Shown here one piece after another: positions 12,201-24,385 of a stretch of DNA of 64,000 nt (the stretch's first letter is position 1; every line of letters begins with the position of its first letter). Under the pieces are notes generated by a model. The model did no database searches, was not told the DNA's origin, and saw nothing but the letters and a program-made list of their open reading frames with translations. The translations under genes and the position numbers were made by a program. Source of the stretch: Isoetes taiwanensis (lineage: Eukaryota; Streptophyta; Lycopodiopsida; Isoetales; Isoetaceae); NCBI GenBank assembly GCA_021234155.1, contig JAJEKV010000018.1:15990180-16054179 (forward strand), in the 5' to 3' direction.

Positions 12201-13633
12201 TCAGTAGCTACAGCTTTGAAGGAACGGGAACAACTTACAAGGCAACTTCAAGAGGAAGAGGAAAAGACTAGGATGCTCACAGGAGTATCAGTAATTCAGT
12301 GTGGTGAAGTTCGTGCAAGTACTGCTGGCACATTATCTGAAGTACTAGAAGCTCAGGCAAAATGGGAACAACAAAAAAGTAGTGAGCAACTCCTTAAAAG
12401 CCAAAGTGAAGCCGTGAAGATGACAAAGTCTCTTGAGAAGAGGAGATTGGAAAGGAAATTGCAAGTCGTATGTATCTGTGTTTCTATTATAATATCATAA
12501 ATTTCTATGATGTAACCTCGTTAATGCAGGCTATGGGGAAGAAAGCAAGAGCCGAGGCAGAACTTGCAAAAGTTGAAAATTCCATGAAGGTGGCAAATCC
12601 AACAGCTGATCAGGAAACCATAACTGATGAGGAGAAATATATGTATCGGAAATTAGGATTAAAAATGCATGCATTCCTTCTCGTTGGTAAGTGTATATTT
12701 GCTAAATATGTGCTATACCTTCATATTCGTGCCTGGTGTATCATCATTAGATTTGGCATTTGTTGGTGTTCAGGGAGACGTGGTGTTTTTGACGGAGTAG
12801 TGGAGAACATGCATCTACATTGGAAGCATAGAGAATTGGTCAAAATTATTCTGAAAGAAAAGGACAAAAATGTTGCGGAAGAAGTTGCAAAAATGCTTGA
12901 AGCTGAAAGTGGGGGCATTCTGATTGCTGTTATTACTGTGTCCAAGGGCCAGGCTATAATTATGTACAGGGGAAAGAATTATCAACGTCCCCCAGAATTA
13001 CGACCACGCAACTTGCTTACAAAGCGTAAAGCCTTAAAGAGATCAATTGAGTTGCAGCGTAAGCAGGTATTGAATCATCAGTTTCCTCTTGTCTGCTTTG
13101 TTCTAAATGTATGAAATATTGACATGACATGTAGGCCCTCGAAGCACATATTCATAGGGTGGAGAAGGAGATAAAAGCTCTTGAACTTGAAATTGTATGA
13201 TTTTACCCTTAATACTATCATTTGTTCCTTGGCATAGACTAATAGAATGTGATATTCTGCAGGGCAAAACTTCTCACGAAAACAGTTTGCCCTTTGCAAC
13301 TCAAACTCAATTAGGACGCAACAGTTCTTTGAATGAACTCGATGATGAGGTAGTATTGATACTTTGAAAGTCTATTTTAAATTTCGTTTTGTATTCTGTT
13401 TAATTATATTTCCTTTTTGATGTGATTTATCTATGACTCAGGCTGATGATGACAATGGGGATATTCTTGACGATGTGCTTGAGGCCTCCGATATAGAATC
13501 AGACGACGAGCTTTTCGACGTTGTTGTCGAAGAAGGGGAGTCTGACACTGATTTGGATGACGACGTTGTCGAAGAAGGAGAGTCTGACATTGATGTGGAT
13601 GATTCGGAAATGGAACCCACTGGGCGTTTGTAA
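9282..13633 (+). CDS. CRM-domain organelle intron-splicing factor, CFM3-like (nine exons)
   Basis: Predicted exons are 9282-10541, 11232-11646, 11712-11842, 12123-12467, 12530-12686, 12774-13066, 13135-13194, 13263-13349 and 13442-13633. All introns are GT-AG and phases match, giving about 979 residues. The exon 4 donor is ambiguous by 3 bp. The protein has three CRM RNA-binding domains: about residues 357-443 (GKAGIT, then [14 protein letters not shown]), 534-630 ([20 protein letters not shown], then [10 protein letters not shown]) and 744-840 ([20 protein letters not shown], then MYRGKNY). CRM1 and CRM3 keep the GxxG loop; in CRM2 it reads GRNR. A coiled, charged linker ([15 protein letters not shown]) precedes CRM3 and a very acidic tail ends the protein. 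By family knowledge, CFM3-type proteins promote group II intron splicing in plastids and/or mitochondria. The ATG at 9282 opens a long frame with a basic, Ser-containing N terminus compatible with a transit peptide. Start and targeting are inferred; an upstream exon is possible. Confidence 0.88.
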
Positions 13634-13671
13634 AGTAGGCATGAATGTAACTCCCACAATTCTTTTTTTCC

Positions 13672-13677
13672 AATAAA
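13672..13677 (+). terminator. Candidate polyadenylation signal of the CRM-domain gene
   Basis: AATAAA lies 39 bp after the stop codon at 13631-13633, within a T-rich context. It is the best candidate; the 3' end is not proven. Confidence 0.4.
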
Positions 13678-13721
13678 CTTTGCCACATCAGAAATTACAC
13701 GTCTATCTTTATGAACTTCAT

Positions 13722-13830
13722 ATGTAAACAAGTGGTTGTACTAGGAGAGATTGTACAAAGTCCGCATTTATGAATTTTGTATGTAAACCAGAGGTTTTAC
13801 TACAAGGGATTGTACAAAGTCGCTGGTATT
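13722..13830. repeat. Diverged tandem duplication in the 3' flank
   Basis: Two copies with a period near 61 bp share ATGTAAAC, GGTT-TACTA and GATTGTACAAAGTC. They may lie in the 3' untranslated region of the CRM-domain gene. Confidence 0.55.
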
Positions 13831-13849
13831 GTGTGATCAAAATTTTTGC

Positions 13850-15190
13850 ATGAATCAAGAAAGGTGGTTGATTTTGTTACATTGAATAAAACATTCAAGA
13901 ATTGCAAGTCTAAAAGTCAAAGTTGCGTTGCAAGTTAAAGTCACCTTAGCGGGCAAGGTCAACTCAAAAAATTTGGCTAAATTAAACTAAAAAAGTCAAG
14001 TTCAAGCTAAAGAAGTCAAGTCAAAATGAAAAGTGAAACGCGAATTTGTAGAAGGCAAAATCATGTCATACACTAGAAGTAAAATTAGTCATCCAATTAA
14101 GATTCTCAATATTTTCTTAACATATATAAACCTCAAGGGCAAGATTCTTTCGGCATATTCGAAGCTGATGCTTGCCTCTAAAGTGGCCACGTATTTCCGG
14201 AAGGAAAAATAGGGAGAGAAAAAAAACGCCAGAGAAAATGAAATCGAGAAAAAAAAAACACCTGGTACCTGGTCTGGGATCGCCGCCATCGCGTAGCCAT
14301 CGCCATAGCCATCTCCCTTCATCAAAATGGGATGGCCCGTCGTCAAAACGACATGGCAGATCTGTAGGAAAAGTTCTGGCTGAAACTTGGCCGCTGTGCA
14401 CACCCAACATAAGCTGTTAGCTCGTGCTTGGGGTTTGTTGGGCTGCGTGGGAAATACTGCCCAGATGCTGTCACAGATGCTTCCATCGATGAGTTGGGGC
14501 AATTTAATCCATCTTCATTCACAGATGGCCTAATTCAAACTGGCAGTTTTAGGGCAACGATTCCTTGGACTGCCGACAGCCCCCTGTTATTCATTCAGGT
14601 CAGTATTCCAGCAACAACATCGTTTTAGCGTTTCAGCTCCAGGCAAGCAAAAGCAAAGATATTTGTAAATGGATTGCAAAGATTTGAGCTGTTGGAAACT
14701 GGTCGTCGCTGCCTCAGTTTTATTTTCCCATTCATGGTACTTTCTATAAATCTTAATAGCTTCGAGGTCTGTCTTCACCGCCGTAGCTTTTGTTCTGCTT
14801 CCAGACCGTGTTGCAAGGTTAAGTTTGAATTCTTTGAGTTATTGGTTAGTGCCCCTTATTCTTAGGCAGAGGAATCAAAGGGTTTAAGCTTTAAACACTG
14901 TGACAGGTTTGAAACTAGAAGAGGGACGGTGTCCAGCCATGGAGGACGCCTCTTTTTGGCAACAACACATCTATGGCGCTTATCACCAACAAATCTAAGC
15001 GCAGAACAACTGCCTGAAGAATATGAGCAATTGGGGCTTTTTAATATGGGGTTAGCTGTGCAACAGAGCGCCCACCATCATGATTTCGATTCCAGCAACA
15101 AACCCGTAAGTATAATTGGTAAATGTAGTGAGGGTTTCCGAGGGTTTGCTAAATGTAGTGACTAATCTGCTTTTGCCAAATAATTCTTTT
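13850..15190. other. Region without a recognised gene, exon-like pieces
   Basis: A run of AGTCAA-type words lies at 13900-14030. Two plus-strand open stretches end in splice-donor-like sequences: 14428-14598 (ends CAG-GTCAGT) and about 14930-15108 (ends CCC-GTAAGT). They could be exons of a gene fragment co-transferred with the aminotransferase relic downstream, but neither protein piece is recognisable. Confidence 0.35.
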
Positions 15191-15194
15191 CTAG

Positions 15195-16087
<893 letters not shown>

Positions 16088-18913
16088 TTTGATATTAGAT
16101 GCAGTTGATGCTGCTGTAACACAGATATATTCGACAGTCGAAGTCATTGATTAAGTGGCTATTATCCATTCAATATTTATTGTCAAAAATATATTTCATC
16201 GTTTCTGGTGAATGACAAGTATATGGATCACATAAACGATCCTATATGGACGTAGATCAGCAAAAGGAATCAGTAATTGTATGATTTATGGCAAAACCAT
16301 TGTCTGAAGCATTTGATGATCAACCAATCAATGTGACAATTTTTAAGATAAGAATTAGGGTCTATATCCGTTACTGGAGAGGCAAGGGATGCTATTCTCG
16401 TGGAATCAAATTCTTTAAGTAGGACTATGCATAACCATTCTGGTTTGTTCGACGGATGCAGTTATCAGGCATTCAACGAATTTATAGAACAGACAAAGGA
16501 GACAAGGAAGACCTTACGCAATATTATTGTTAACGTGTGCAATCACTGTACGCATCTTAACGTCTTTAAGTAATATACATACTTCAAAGAGCAGACTAGT
16601 TGCAACACGTGGGAGCACCTTTGAGATACTTTATGGGGCAATCCAATATGGGGGACTCCTTTGTATAGAAGCATATTGCATATGTTTTCTTCATCTGGAT
16701 GTGAACAAAGCGTTTTTTTGTCATCTGTATTTGAAGCGCCTAATGATCATACAGCAACCAAGAATGGATCTATTAACCTTGGAAATCTAGAAGAGGATAG
16801 TGATATGGATAAAGAGGATGGCCAAGGTTATAGGAATGGGCATGCCAAGATATCAAAAATGCTAGACGTAGGGTATAACAAAAGCAAACAAGGGAATAAT
16901 AATGAGTTTAAGACAGAAGAATATCCATGTGCATGTTCGCCTATGGAAGTTGTTGAAAGCATAGAAGAGAATAATAAAGAAGATCTTGCACATGCTGAAC
17001 CATGTCCAGGTTCGCCTATGGATTTTGGTGGTGGTTTTGAACATCAGATCTGGACGGTGAATCAGTTTCCAAAGGTTCAGATAGCGTTAACATTGGGGAA
17101 GATGAAGGCCCTAATAAATGCAAGTAATACAGGACCAACCAGAATCATGAGCAACTGCTCAATGATATAGGGATGGGCAAAATGAAGCAAAAACGACGGA
17201 AGAAATGAAGATGAACAGCTTAAGGGCTGTGCACCACAGGAAGAGATAGACTTGAGAACACAAAATGGAAAATCTACTGAGAAGGGGGGAAACGGGAAGT
17301 TGAGGAAGAAATTTAGGACATTATAATAATGGTAAATTGGCTGGACAGGCATCAGCTAGAAAAAATTCAAAGGCTACAGATAATGTTGTGATCATTGATG
17401 ACGATGAGGACGATGATAACGATAGCAGAAGTGCTCATAATTATTTAAGAAACGTTCGTGAATTTTATTGTTGCCCGAGCATTGATGAAAATGATGATGA
17501 CGATGATGTCAAATATTGGGTTGGCTACCTTCAAAAACGGGGAAACATTCTAGAAAAACAAAGAAACTGTTTTCAAGAGAAAATGGTGCAGGGTCCTTCA
17601 AGGCCGCACGCCCAACATCCTCAAGGCGTTTAGATGGTATTTCTTATGATTTTGAGGTAATTACAGGGATAGAAGATATTTGAGCACAATGGGAGGAAGC
17701 ACACAAACGCATGAGAACAACAAAGGGCTGTAAATCGATTCTTATCAATGAAAAAAGAGCCTTTGATTTTGCATGGTGTTGGTTGTTAGAACAAATCTGG
17801 CTATAGTTACAAAAGATAATGGATTCTTAGCTGGTTAATTGTGTTAACGGAGTTGCGTAATCTCTATGTTCGTTTATTTTGCAGTGTAGCCTTGATATTG
17901 CAGTTTAACCTGCAATGCTCTATCTTAGCATTGTTGCCTTGCCTCTAAATAGTACAATAGCTTGCTATGAGTTCAATCTCTTCACTAGTGCATGAAACAC
18001 TAGTGAGGTCGTTGCTCTATTGCAGATTTACATGCCCTTGGAGCAGTACTGCAATTGCTTATCTTTTAAAAGATCAAAGTGCACCTCTACATGTCAGAGC
18101 GGCTAAATAATCCACAAGCACAACAAGAAGCATGTATTTGGATGCTTATATTTTGACTGGATGAAAGGATATACCTTGGAAGATTCTATTATGAACAATC
18201 CCTCACAAGGTGTTATCTACTTTGCCAAATAAAAATAGATAACACAAGGAAATAGCAAGGTTTCCAAAGAACCACGATTCCTTTATGCATCATTATTATA
18301 GCCTTTCAGGTCACAAGTTGTAGGTTATTCTATTGGCCAACAGTAAAGTCATAACTGGTGTGTAATTTGATGCATTCACAAAGTAGCACCAAGTCGTACA
18401 AAATTCTCCTCTCTTTTCTAATACAACGCCTTGCCCACGAAAGCCCCATAAAAAACTAAGATGGATCAACAAAATTATTAGAATCATAATCCTCTATGTA
18501 CAAATAATCTGAATGATTGGAAAAAGTAGAGACCCTTAATTTGTCGGTATAAGTGGTCATGTACAAACAAAATCTCGGGACTATAGTTGTATGTGGGAAT
18601 GTACACAAACTGTAACTAACTTTGAAATCTACTTACTATCTGTCTCATCTTCTACATATAGGCAGTTTGTAATATTCCATTATTTGTAGAGTGTATTATC
18701 ATTTCGCGTGTTTTAATTTTTTCAAGGCCATTATATTGCAGTAGTTTATGGGGACTATTCTATGTTGGGCACTCTAGACCGTTCTTGCAAAGAATATGGG
18801 GTTGAACAGACATGTCTTGACTTGCTTCACAGTATGTGAACTGCAATCAACATACATCTCTATCGTTGATGTCCATAATTGAGATCTATTCGACTTAACA
18901 CAAAACTTCTTTT
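16088..18913. other. Unrecognised region with acidic open frames
   Basis: Just after the aminotransferase stop, GATGCTGCTGTAACACAGATATA is partly duplicated (16059-16130). Two plus-strand frames (about 16661-17170 and 17337-17633) are rich in Asp, Glu, Lys and Ser. The first has paired ACSPMEVVE and PGSPMDFGG segments; the second has IDDDEDDDNDS. SPMDF-type motifs occur in some plant DnaJ/TPR proteins, but no J domain or TPR is seen, so no function is assigned. From 17650 to 18913 nothing is recognised. Confidence 0.35.
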
Positions 18914-18921
18914 GCAGTGGG
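18914..18921. repeat. 8-bp target-site duplication, left
   Basis: GCAGTGGG here is repeated exactly at 19639-19646, flanking the terminal inverted repeats of the element between them. Confidence 0.85.
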
Positions 18922-19317
18922 CAGGGATAGGTTCAATATGTTGTAAGTTTTATACGGAATACGTATGAATTGTATGATACGGCACATATTTGCCGTATAA
19001 AACGTATAAAATACGGCAAAAAAAAAATTACGGCGTCGGAAGATTTTCGCGTACGCGAAAACATCTAATTCGCGTATGCGAAAGTTTTTCAGCGTCAAAC
19101 GAAAAGGAAGGTTCGCGAAAAAAAAAAACTTTTTTTTTTTTTGCACTGTGAAACCTTACATCGCTTATGTAGCAAAAGTTTTTCGGTAATGCGAAAAGCG
19201 AAGGTTTCGCGATTACGAAAAAAAAAAAAATCCGCGTATGAATTTGAAATTTGAATTTCGGCGTCACGCGAAAATCAGAACCGCAGACGCTGAACTTTTG
19301 GCGTCAGACGCTAAATC

Positions 19318-19352
<35 letters not shown>

Positions 19353-19638
19353 TTTTAACGAATTTGAAATTTGAAAAACCGCAGACGCTGAACATTTACA
19401 GACGCCAACACAGGGAGGAAAAAAAAAAAAAAAAAAATATCGCGTACGCGGTTTTTAATGGTTCGTGTACGCGAAAAAACTTTTGCGTACGCGAATCTGA
19501 AGGTTTCGCGTACGCGGAAATTTTTTTTTCCGGCCGGCGACCTTTTAATACGTTAAATACGTATTTTATTAAAAAATACGTATTTTTTTACTTTATACGT
19601 CAGGAATTTGAATTTTGTACGTACGGAACCTATCCCTG
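18922..19638. mobile_element. hAT-type MITE, 717 bp
   Basis: The element starts CAGGGATAGGTTC and ends with the exact inverse, GAACCTATCCCTG, a 13-bp terminal inverted repeat. It is flanked by an exact 8-bp duplication. A CAGGG terminus with an 8-bp duplication is diagnostic of the hAT superfamily. No transposase is encoded, so it depends on a transposase from elsewhere. The interior is unusual: many CGCGTACGCG-like palindromes (near 19050, 19441, 19464, 19483, 19508), GACGCTGAAC/GACGCTAAAT words, a (TA)n run at 19320-19350 and long A or T runs. ACGTATTT words near the right end form further short inverted repeats. Confidence 0.85.
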
Positions 19639-19646
19639 GCAGTGGG
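19639..19646. repeat. 8-bp target-site duplication, right
   Basis: GCAGTGGG, identical to 18914-18921. Confidence 0.85.
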
Positions 19647-19665
19647 TTGGAGAAGAGAAATGTTT

Positions 19666-19687
19666 GCGGCGGCCGCAAGGCCGCCGC
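19666..19687. other. Perfect GC-rich hairpin
   Basis: GCGGCGGCC is followed by a GCAA loop and then GGCCGCCGC, a perfect 9-bp stem with a GNRA-type tetraloop, in otherwise AT-rich DNA just outside the hAT element. Function unknown. Confidence 0.6.
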
Positions 19688-20049
19688 GATAAATTTCTTG
19701 TAATGATAATCTTCTCCATTCCTTAAGGTTATGTGAAGGTTCCCTTAAGTTTTCTTTGTATTCTTTAGGATTTAAGGTTCCCCTAGATTCGCAAATATCC
19801 TATGGATGCAGACAGATTCATTATAGGGCATGGGATCTGTAGATTGTATCGAGGAGGAATAAGTAAGAAGCCTTCGGCTGTTTATTGAAGACTTTGTTCA
19901 TTGAAGAATAACTTGTATTATTTGTGATTCATTGCTACAGTAGCATCAAATGGTTTGCATATTATTATAAGTTAATATTGACCTTTCGCATTGTAAAATT
20001 CAAAGACACTACAACAACAACATTTGATGGTGATTTTCTTAAGGTCATT

Positions 20050-20420
20050 ATTACTTGTGTTGATATTAACATTCTTAAAAATTTGTCTATCTTGGTGGCA
20101 ATAGATCTCTTGCTATCAAAGGCATTGGTACTCTTCAGATTTGCACATCTTCTGGTGTGCGGCTTTTACATGGAGTTCTACATGTATCGGACCTTTACCG
20201 CCAATCTTCTTTCTCTTGCTCGTCTTACTGATATTGGCTTCCTTGTTTAGTTTGATAGATGTGTCTGCCGCTTCGTGAAAGATGGTCTTGTTTTTGCCAC
20301 TGCTTTTCGCCAAGGCAATCCTTATGAACTCAAAATGAATGATGAATTTGCTAATGTTGTGATATCTCCTGGTGATGATATCAGTACTTTGTGGCATCGA
20401 CATTTGGTCATGCTAACTCA
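20050..20420 (+). pseudogene. Copia pol fragment (protease/pre-integrase region)
   Basis: Across broken frames the strand reads SLAIKGIGTLQI and later STLWHRHL. These match the segment of Ty1/Copia polyproteins between protease and integrase (G(I/V)GTV-type strand, then LWHxRLGH). An in-frame stop and frame changes show it is dead. It resembles a different Copia lineage from the elements at 23-48 kb. Confidence 0.55.
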
Positions 20421-20424
20421 CGAA

Positions 20425-20530
20425 AACGCTTATCCAAACCAGTATGGATAAGCATGCAATGCACAACATTCATGATGGTGTGATTTGTCTTCTCAACAAC
20501 ACCATTCTATTGAGGAGAATAAGACACCGT
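20425..20530 (-). pseudogene. Copia integrase fragment, minus strand
   Basis: The minus strand reads NGVVEKTNHTIMN after a broken SPQ, matching the SPQQNGVxERxNRTI motif of Copia integrase that contains the third catalytic acid. It abuts the plus-strand fragment at 20050-20420, so two pieces of Copia pol lie back to back. Confidence 0.5.
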
Positions 20531-20639
20531 GTATTTACGAACAATGCCAGAATATACAAGCTTTGTCAAATGCCAAAGACTTAAACTTGCCACAATTATT
20601 AGTTCGAAATCTCTGCCTCTTCTGTTTGATCTCAATGTG

Positions 20640-20860
20640 AGTCCTGTGACTTCTCATGCTGACTGGACATGCAAGGGAAATTACAATTATAAAGTCTCTA
20701 TTGTGTATAAACTGTTGCCTCCAATAACTCTTCCTCTAAAGCTAAATTCTATTGGAATCTTAGTGACAATGATGAGACTAGGCTCTACAAGAACATTTGG
20801 TTTTCGTATTACCCTCCTAAGGTTTCCTATTTATGTTGCCAAAAGTCTAGTTGCTTGCTA
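20640..20860 (+). pseudogene. Possible L1 zf-RVT fragment
   Basis: Pieces such as WTCKGNYNYKVSIVYKLL and LYKNIWFSYYPPKVSY resemble the zf-RVT region at the end of plant L1 ORF2 (WxxxGxFSVKSAYxLL then IWxxxxPPKV). Two frames are needed and the Cys/His cluster is absent, so this is a short relic and tentative. Confidence 0.35.
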
Positions 20861-20999
20861 TTTCAAGATGGCATGCACATTTCTTAAATCCTGGAAGCTT
20901 ATATCTATACAGAGTAGCTTTGCCAACCAATTGATATTCGATAGGGAAGATCTTCAATGGGGCAATTGCTCCTTCTATGTTTCCAGGTAATATTCTGAT

Positions 21000-22950
21000 G
21001 CTGTTGTGGCTTAGGGCAAGTTATGGGAATCCTGTGCACAGAGAATCGCGTCTATTTAGAATTCAATTAAGCTAGCTTCTGGAAGAGATATTTGGTTGGT
21101 GCTATAATGTTGATAGGCATTAAATCTCGCACTGGTTATTATACGCATTGTTAGCAATTAGCCTTTCATAAAAGGAAGGTCTATTCTCAAACAGGTTGGC
21201 AAAATCCTTGAATTTTGCATTGTCAAAGAGTAATGTCTGATTTGTGCTTGCAGTCTCAATTCCATTGGCAAGACTTACTCACCATTTAAAAAAGCCTGCC
21301 ATGTTCTACAAGCAGGTACATATTTGACTGTATTCTATAACTTTTTCAATGTTATATGTGACCAAATCGTTTTACTTCTATATTTTGTTTGTGTTGCAAA
21401 ATGTGCAAACAGCTTCTACTTTGAGCTCGTGTCTACCTTCTCACAGAAGATGATATTGTTGAAAGAACTATAGGAAGCTGCCATTTCTAGCTCTCGAATT
21501 TTCTATAGTTCTTCCTCACCAATGGATCTCATATTGGAGTCAACCAGGACAAAACGCAAATTCTGCCCAGTTTGTATCAATATTAACTTCATTCCATTTA
21601 TTTTCGTGCATACCAATTAGTTTTCTCTTCTTGATGCAACATACTTTGGCTTCAATTCTGTCCCGATCTCTATAGCTAGTAGCCTAATAGCGAGAACCGA
21701 TCCGCTATTATCCAGATTGCAGATTTTGAAGCCCTGAAGTCCTCAATCGTAAGTCTTGTAAATTTGCATGTTTTTTCTATTGCAATACTTTTCCAAGTTT
21801 TGTATTGGTTTATTGTGCATGTCTCTTTTACTTGAAACTTTCATTTGGTCCATTTCTTTAAACATATTTTCCGTTTTTAAAATAATACAGAAGCAAAGCA
21901 GTACTCTCGAGTGGACTATTGCTTTACATGTCCCATCATTCCAACATCCATACTATGGGATTACTTACGCGCAGGCAATTAGTTTCAAGGAAGACTGGAG
22001 CTAGTAGAAACTTCACATAATCAATGCTCTGGCTAGTGTGTGAGCACCTGAATAGACATTCAATGCAGTGAAGTGGTGTTCTCATTGAGCTTTTTGAAAC
22101 TACTGAGTACAAATTGGTGCCCCTTACTAGGGATAGAAATAGTTAAAAAAACTTGCAAACTAAACAATGCTTTGAGACTAGACAATCATTGAGAGCATGC
22201 CAAAGTTAAGAATATAAGATCAAAGATGAACCATCCGGCGCGTAGGATAAGCAAAGGTGAGAAAACCTGGCGACAGCTTCTGTAACGTTCCCCGAAAATA
22301 TACACCATAAATACATATATTTCTAGGCCTCGTCACCATACAAGCCTATCATTATAGCCTTGTACACCATAGTAAGTAGAAAAGGGAGTATAGCTAAGTT
22401 ACTTACATAACTTAGAAAACCTTAGGCTTAAGGCCATTTCCACATGGCCTCAACCTAGTAGGCACCGCCACATGGAAGCACCCCATTGGAGCCACGTGGT
22501 AGTGACATGTAACTTTAACCTATAAGTACCCTAACCCCAACCCTAAGCCACTTTTTGGCTCCACCTACCTTGTGACATGTTCTTCGCTCGGAACTCCGCT
22601 TCGAACACCGTTCATTGCGGCGTAGCTTAGATCCACAGCCCCAAGGCAATACGCTCATCAGAAGGAGGAGGAACCACTCGACTCATCACCAAATCATGGA
22701 GACCCCATGAGTTGGAGGAAGTTCATCCAGAGCAGGTATCCATAGTATTTTCATAGGTAGATCATCTGGAACCTAGGATTCCAGATGAACTAGCATCTTA
22801 TCTTGTTCGTAGAGCCTTCCTAGAACCCTCAGTCTAGATTTGGAATCCTAATCAATGAACCCTAACTGTAAGAGATGCATGTGATTAGGATTAGATGTAT
22901 CTTCATTATTGATCATATTATGTTGATGTACGATGTTGGTTGATCTTATG
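21000..22950. other. Region without a recognised gene; possible solo LTR
   Basis: No coding domain is recognised. A segment beginning TGTAACGTTCCCCG (about 22281) and containing CCTATAAGTACCC (about 22520) has the look of an LTR with a TATA region, but no partner copy or target duplication was found. Confidence 0.3.
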
Positions 22951-23469
22951 TGTTGAAAAATAATATTAGTTGTCAGAGAATTATAACATTCCATAGTTGT
23001 CTAGCCTTCTACTTGATTCTTCTCTAGCAATGATATTGCAATATGCAAAGTTCACATGCAACCATTTAACTATTTAATTTCATAATTATAACCATTGAAA
23101 ACACTATAGCAATATCACTGTAGATCGGGTATTGGCCCAAACACTGTAGCTTGGTTGACCCATTTACATAATCAACCTTAAAACGTCAGAAATCATCTAC
23201 AATTCCTCCTTGATCTTATGTATTGGCCAACTGATTATACAATCGGCCATGCCTCACCTATATTCACATGAATTCGACGGTGCAGGCATCAAATCCGGCC
23301 GCCTAACCTCCTTCCTTATTTGAATATTTCCTTTCGCTCCATTTTCATGTTCTCAGCATTTATTTTAAATAGTTCAATGGTTTCATAAGACCATATGAAC
23401 TTTAAATATTATGAACCCTAATGAAAATTGTATTTGGGTTCTCACAATGTACATTATTTACAAGTTATA

Positions 23470-24262
23470 GATAAGATAAGATAAATTTTTACGTCCACGG
23501 GAACCCAACGGGTTATGGGACGGCACATGCAAGGGCAACAGCCCATCTAAAACCTGGGGACTAGGCCCCATCACCAAACACAATAACCAAATATTAAAAG
23601 GCTACCAAGAATTAGATAAGATAATGCTAATGCTAGCAGTAAATTTATGCTTCTAAAATTATCTAGACATAGCCGGTCCAAGGATTGGAAGGCCATTGAT
23701 CTAGAATAATTGCTGCGCCTCCCCTGTACAATGCCCATTTCTTTTGCAGGCGGGTTGCCCTCACCTTGCAGAGCTCCTCCTTACGGTTACACAATTGAAG
23801 AGGGGAGAGGTCCTCCTGTACTGAGAAACTAGTCCCTCTGAGATGGTTTCCATGCTGAAGAACATGTAAGCGGCTAAGAGTGTCTTGAAACCGAACCAAA
23901 AGATGGCGAGGACGATCAGGTCTTGCCGCTCCCACCCTAGTAACGGAGACAACTCCACCAGCCTTCACATGCATGATATCAGTGAAAAAATGCAAAGCAG
24001 CATCCATATCAGAAAGGGCATCATCTTCTGCCTCTGCAACCCCTATAATACGCAAGTTCAGGCTCCTAGTAACAGAAGATACTGAGGTAGCCTGCTCCTG
24101 TCTGCTAGCGCGGCACTGCGACTCCTGGTCCCCTTGGGATTGTGGAGATGTCTGTACGCCCACCTCAACATATTCCCTTTCCAATGTCTGCACTTCCGCT
24201 TCAACACAATGTTTCTTCTGTGGCTGTAATTCTGTATCTAGTGTCTGTACTGAGGCCCCATA
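23470..24262 (-). mobile_element. ORF1-only LINE copy inserted in a Copia LTR
   Basis: This block is absent from the otherwise alignable LTR at 41320-41941; about 14 bp of LTR are missing at the site. On the minus strand it has an ORF1-type coding region and, about 180 bp after its stop, a 3' end CCGTGGACGTAAAAATT followed by a (TTATC)n tail. No endonuclease or RT is present. The 5' end is open into the LTR junction, so the copy is 5'-truncated and either internally deleted or derived from an ORF1-only non-autonomous lineage. Confidence 0.75.
23663..24262 (-). pseudogene. LINE ORF1-like RNA-binding protein, 5' truncated
   Basis: The frame is open from the junction near 24262 to the stop at 23663. 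It starts with a VQTL-type imperfect repeat (SVQTLDTELQ, EVQTLEREY, GVQTSPQ). Then comes a domain resembling the L1-type ORF1p RNA-recognition fold: LNLRIIGVAEAEDD, HFFTDIMHV, VTRVGAARPDRPRHLLVRFQ and a C-terminal part with RKEEL. ORF1 proteins of this type coat LINE RNA and act as chaperones. There is no internal stop over nearly 200 codons, so the copy is young or recently constrained. No ATG begins it, because the N terminus is lost. Confidence 0.65.
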
Positions 24263-24385
24263 ATTAATTTGATGATCATGACTATAAACTTCAACATTCC
24301 TCCTTCAGCAATAAGTGACATTCATATCACTCTTGAACTGTGTAAACTTTGATTTTGGTAAGGCCTTTGTAAATATGTCAGCTAC

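Larger units (their letters stand above)
22951..24296 (-). repeat. 3' LTR of Copia-A, interrupted by a LINE
   Basis: On the minus strand it begins TGTTGAAG at 24296 and ends at 22951 with CAACA. It aligns with the 622-bp LTR at 41320-41941 except for the LINE inserted between about 24258 and 23470 and the absence of the 34-bp insertion seen in that copy. Confidence 0.85.

Noticed and set aside
17337-17633. Acidic small protein gene
   Set aside because: It is low-complexity, lacks a domain and promoter context, and sits beside a truncated gene fragment; kept only as an unrecognised region.
19040-19520. Regularly recurring CGCGTACGCG words, considered as a CRISPR-like or satellite array
   Set aside because: Spacing is irregular, there is no constant repeat-spacer layout, and the words lie inside a hAT element with clear ends in a plant genome.
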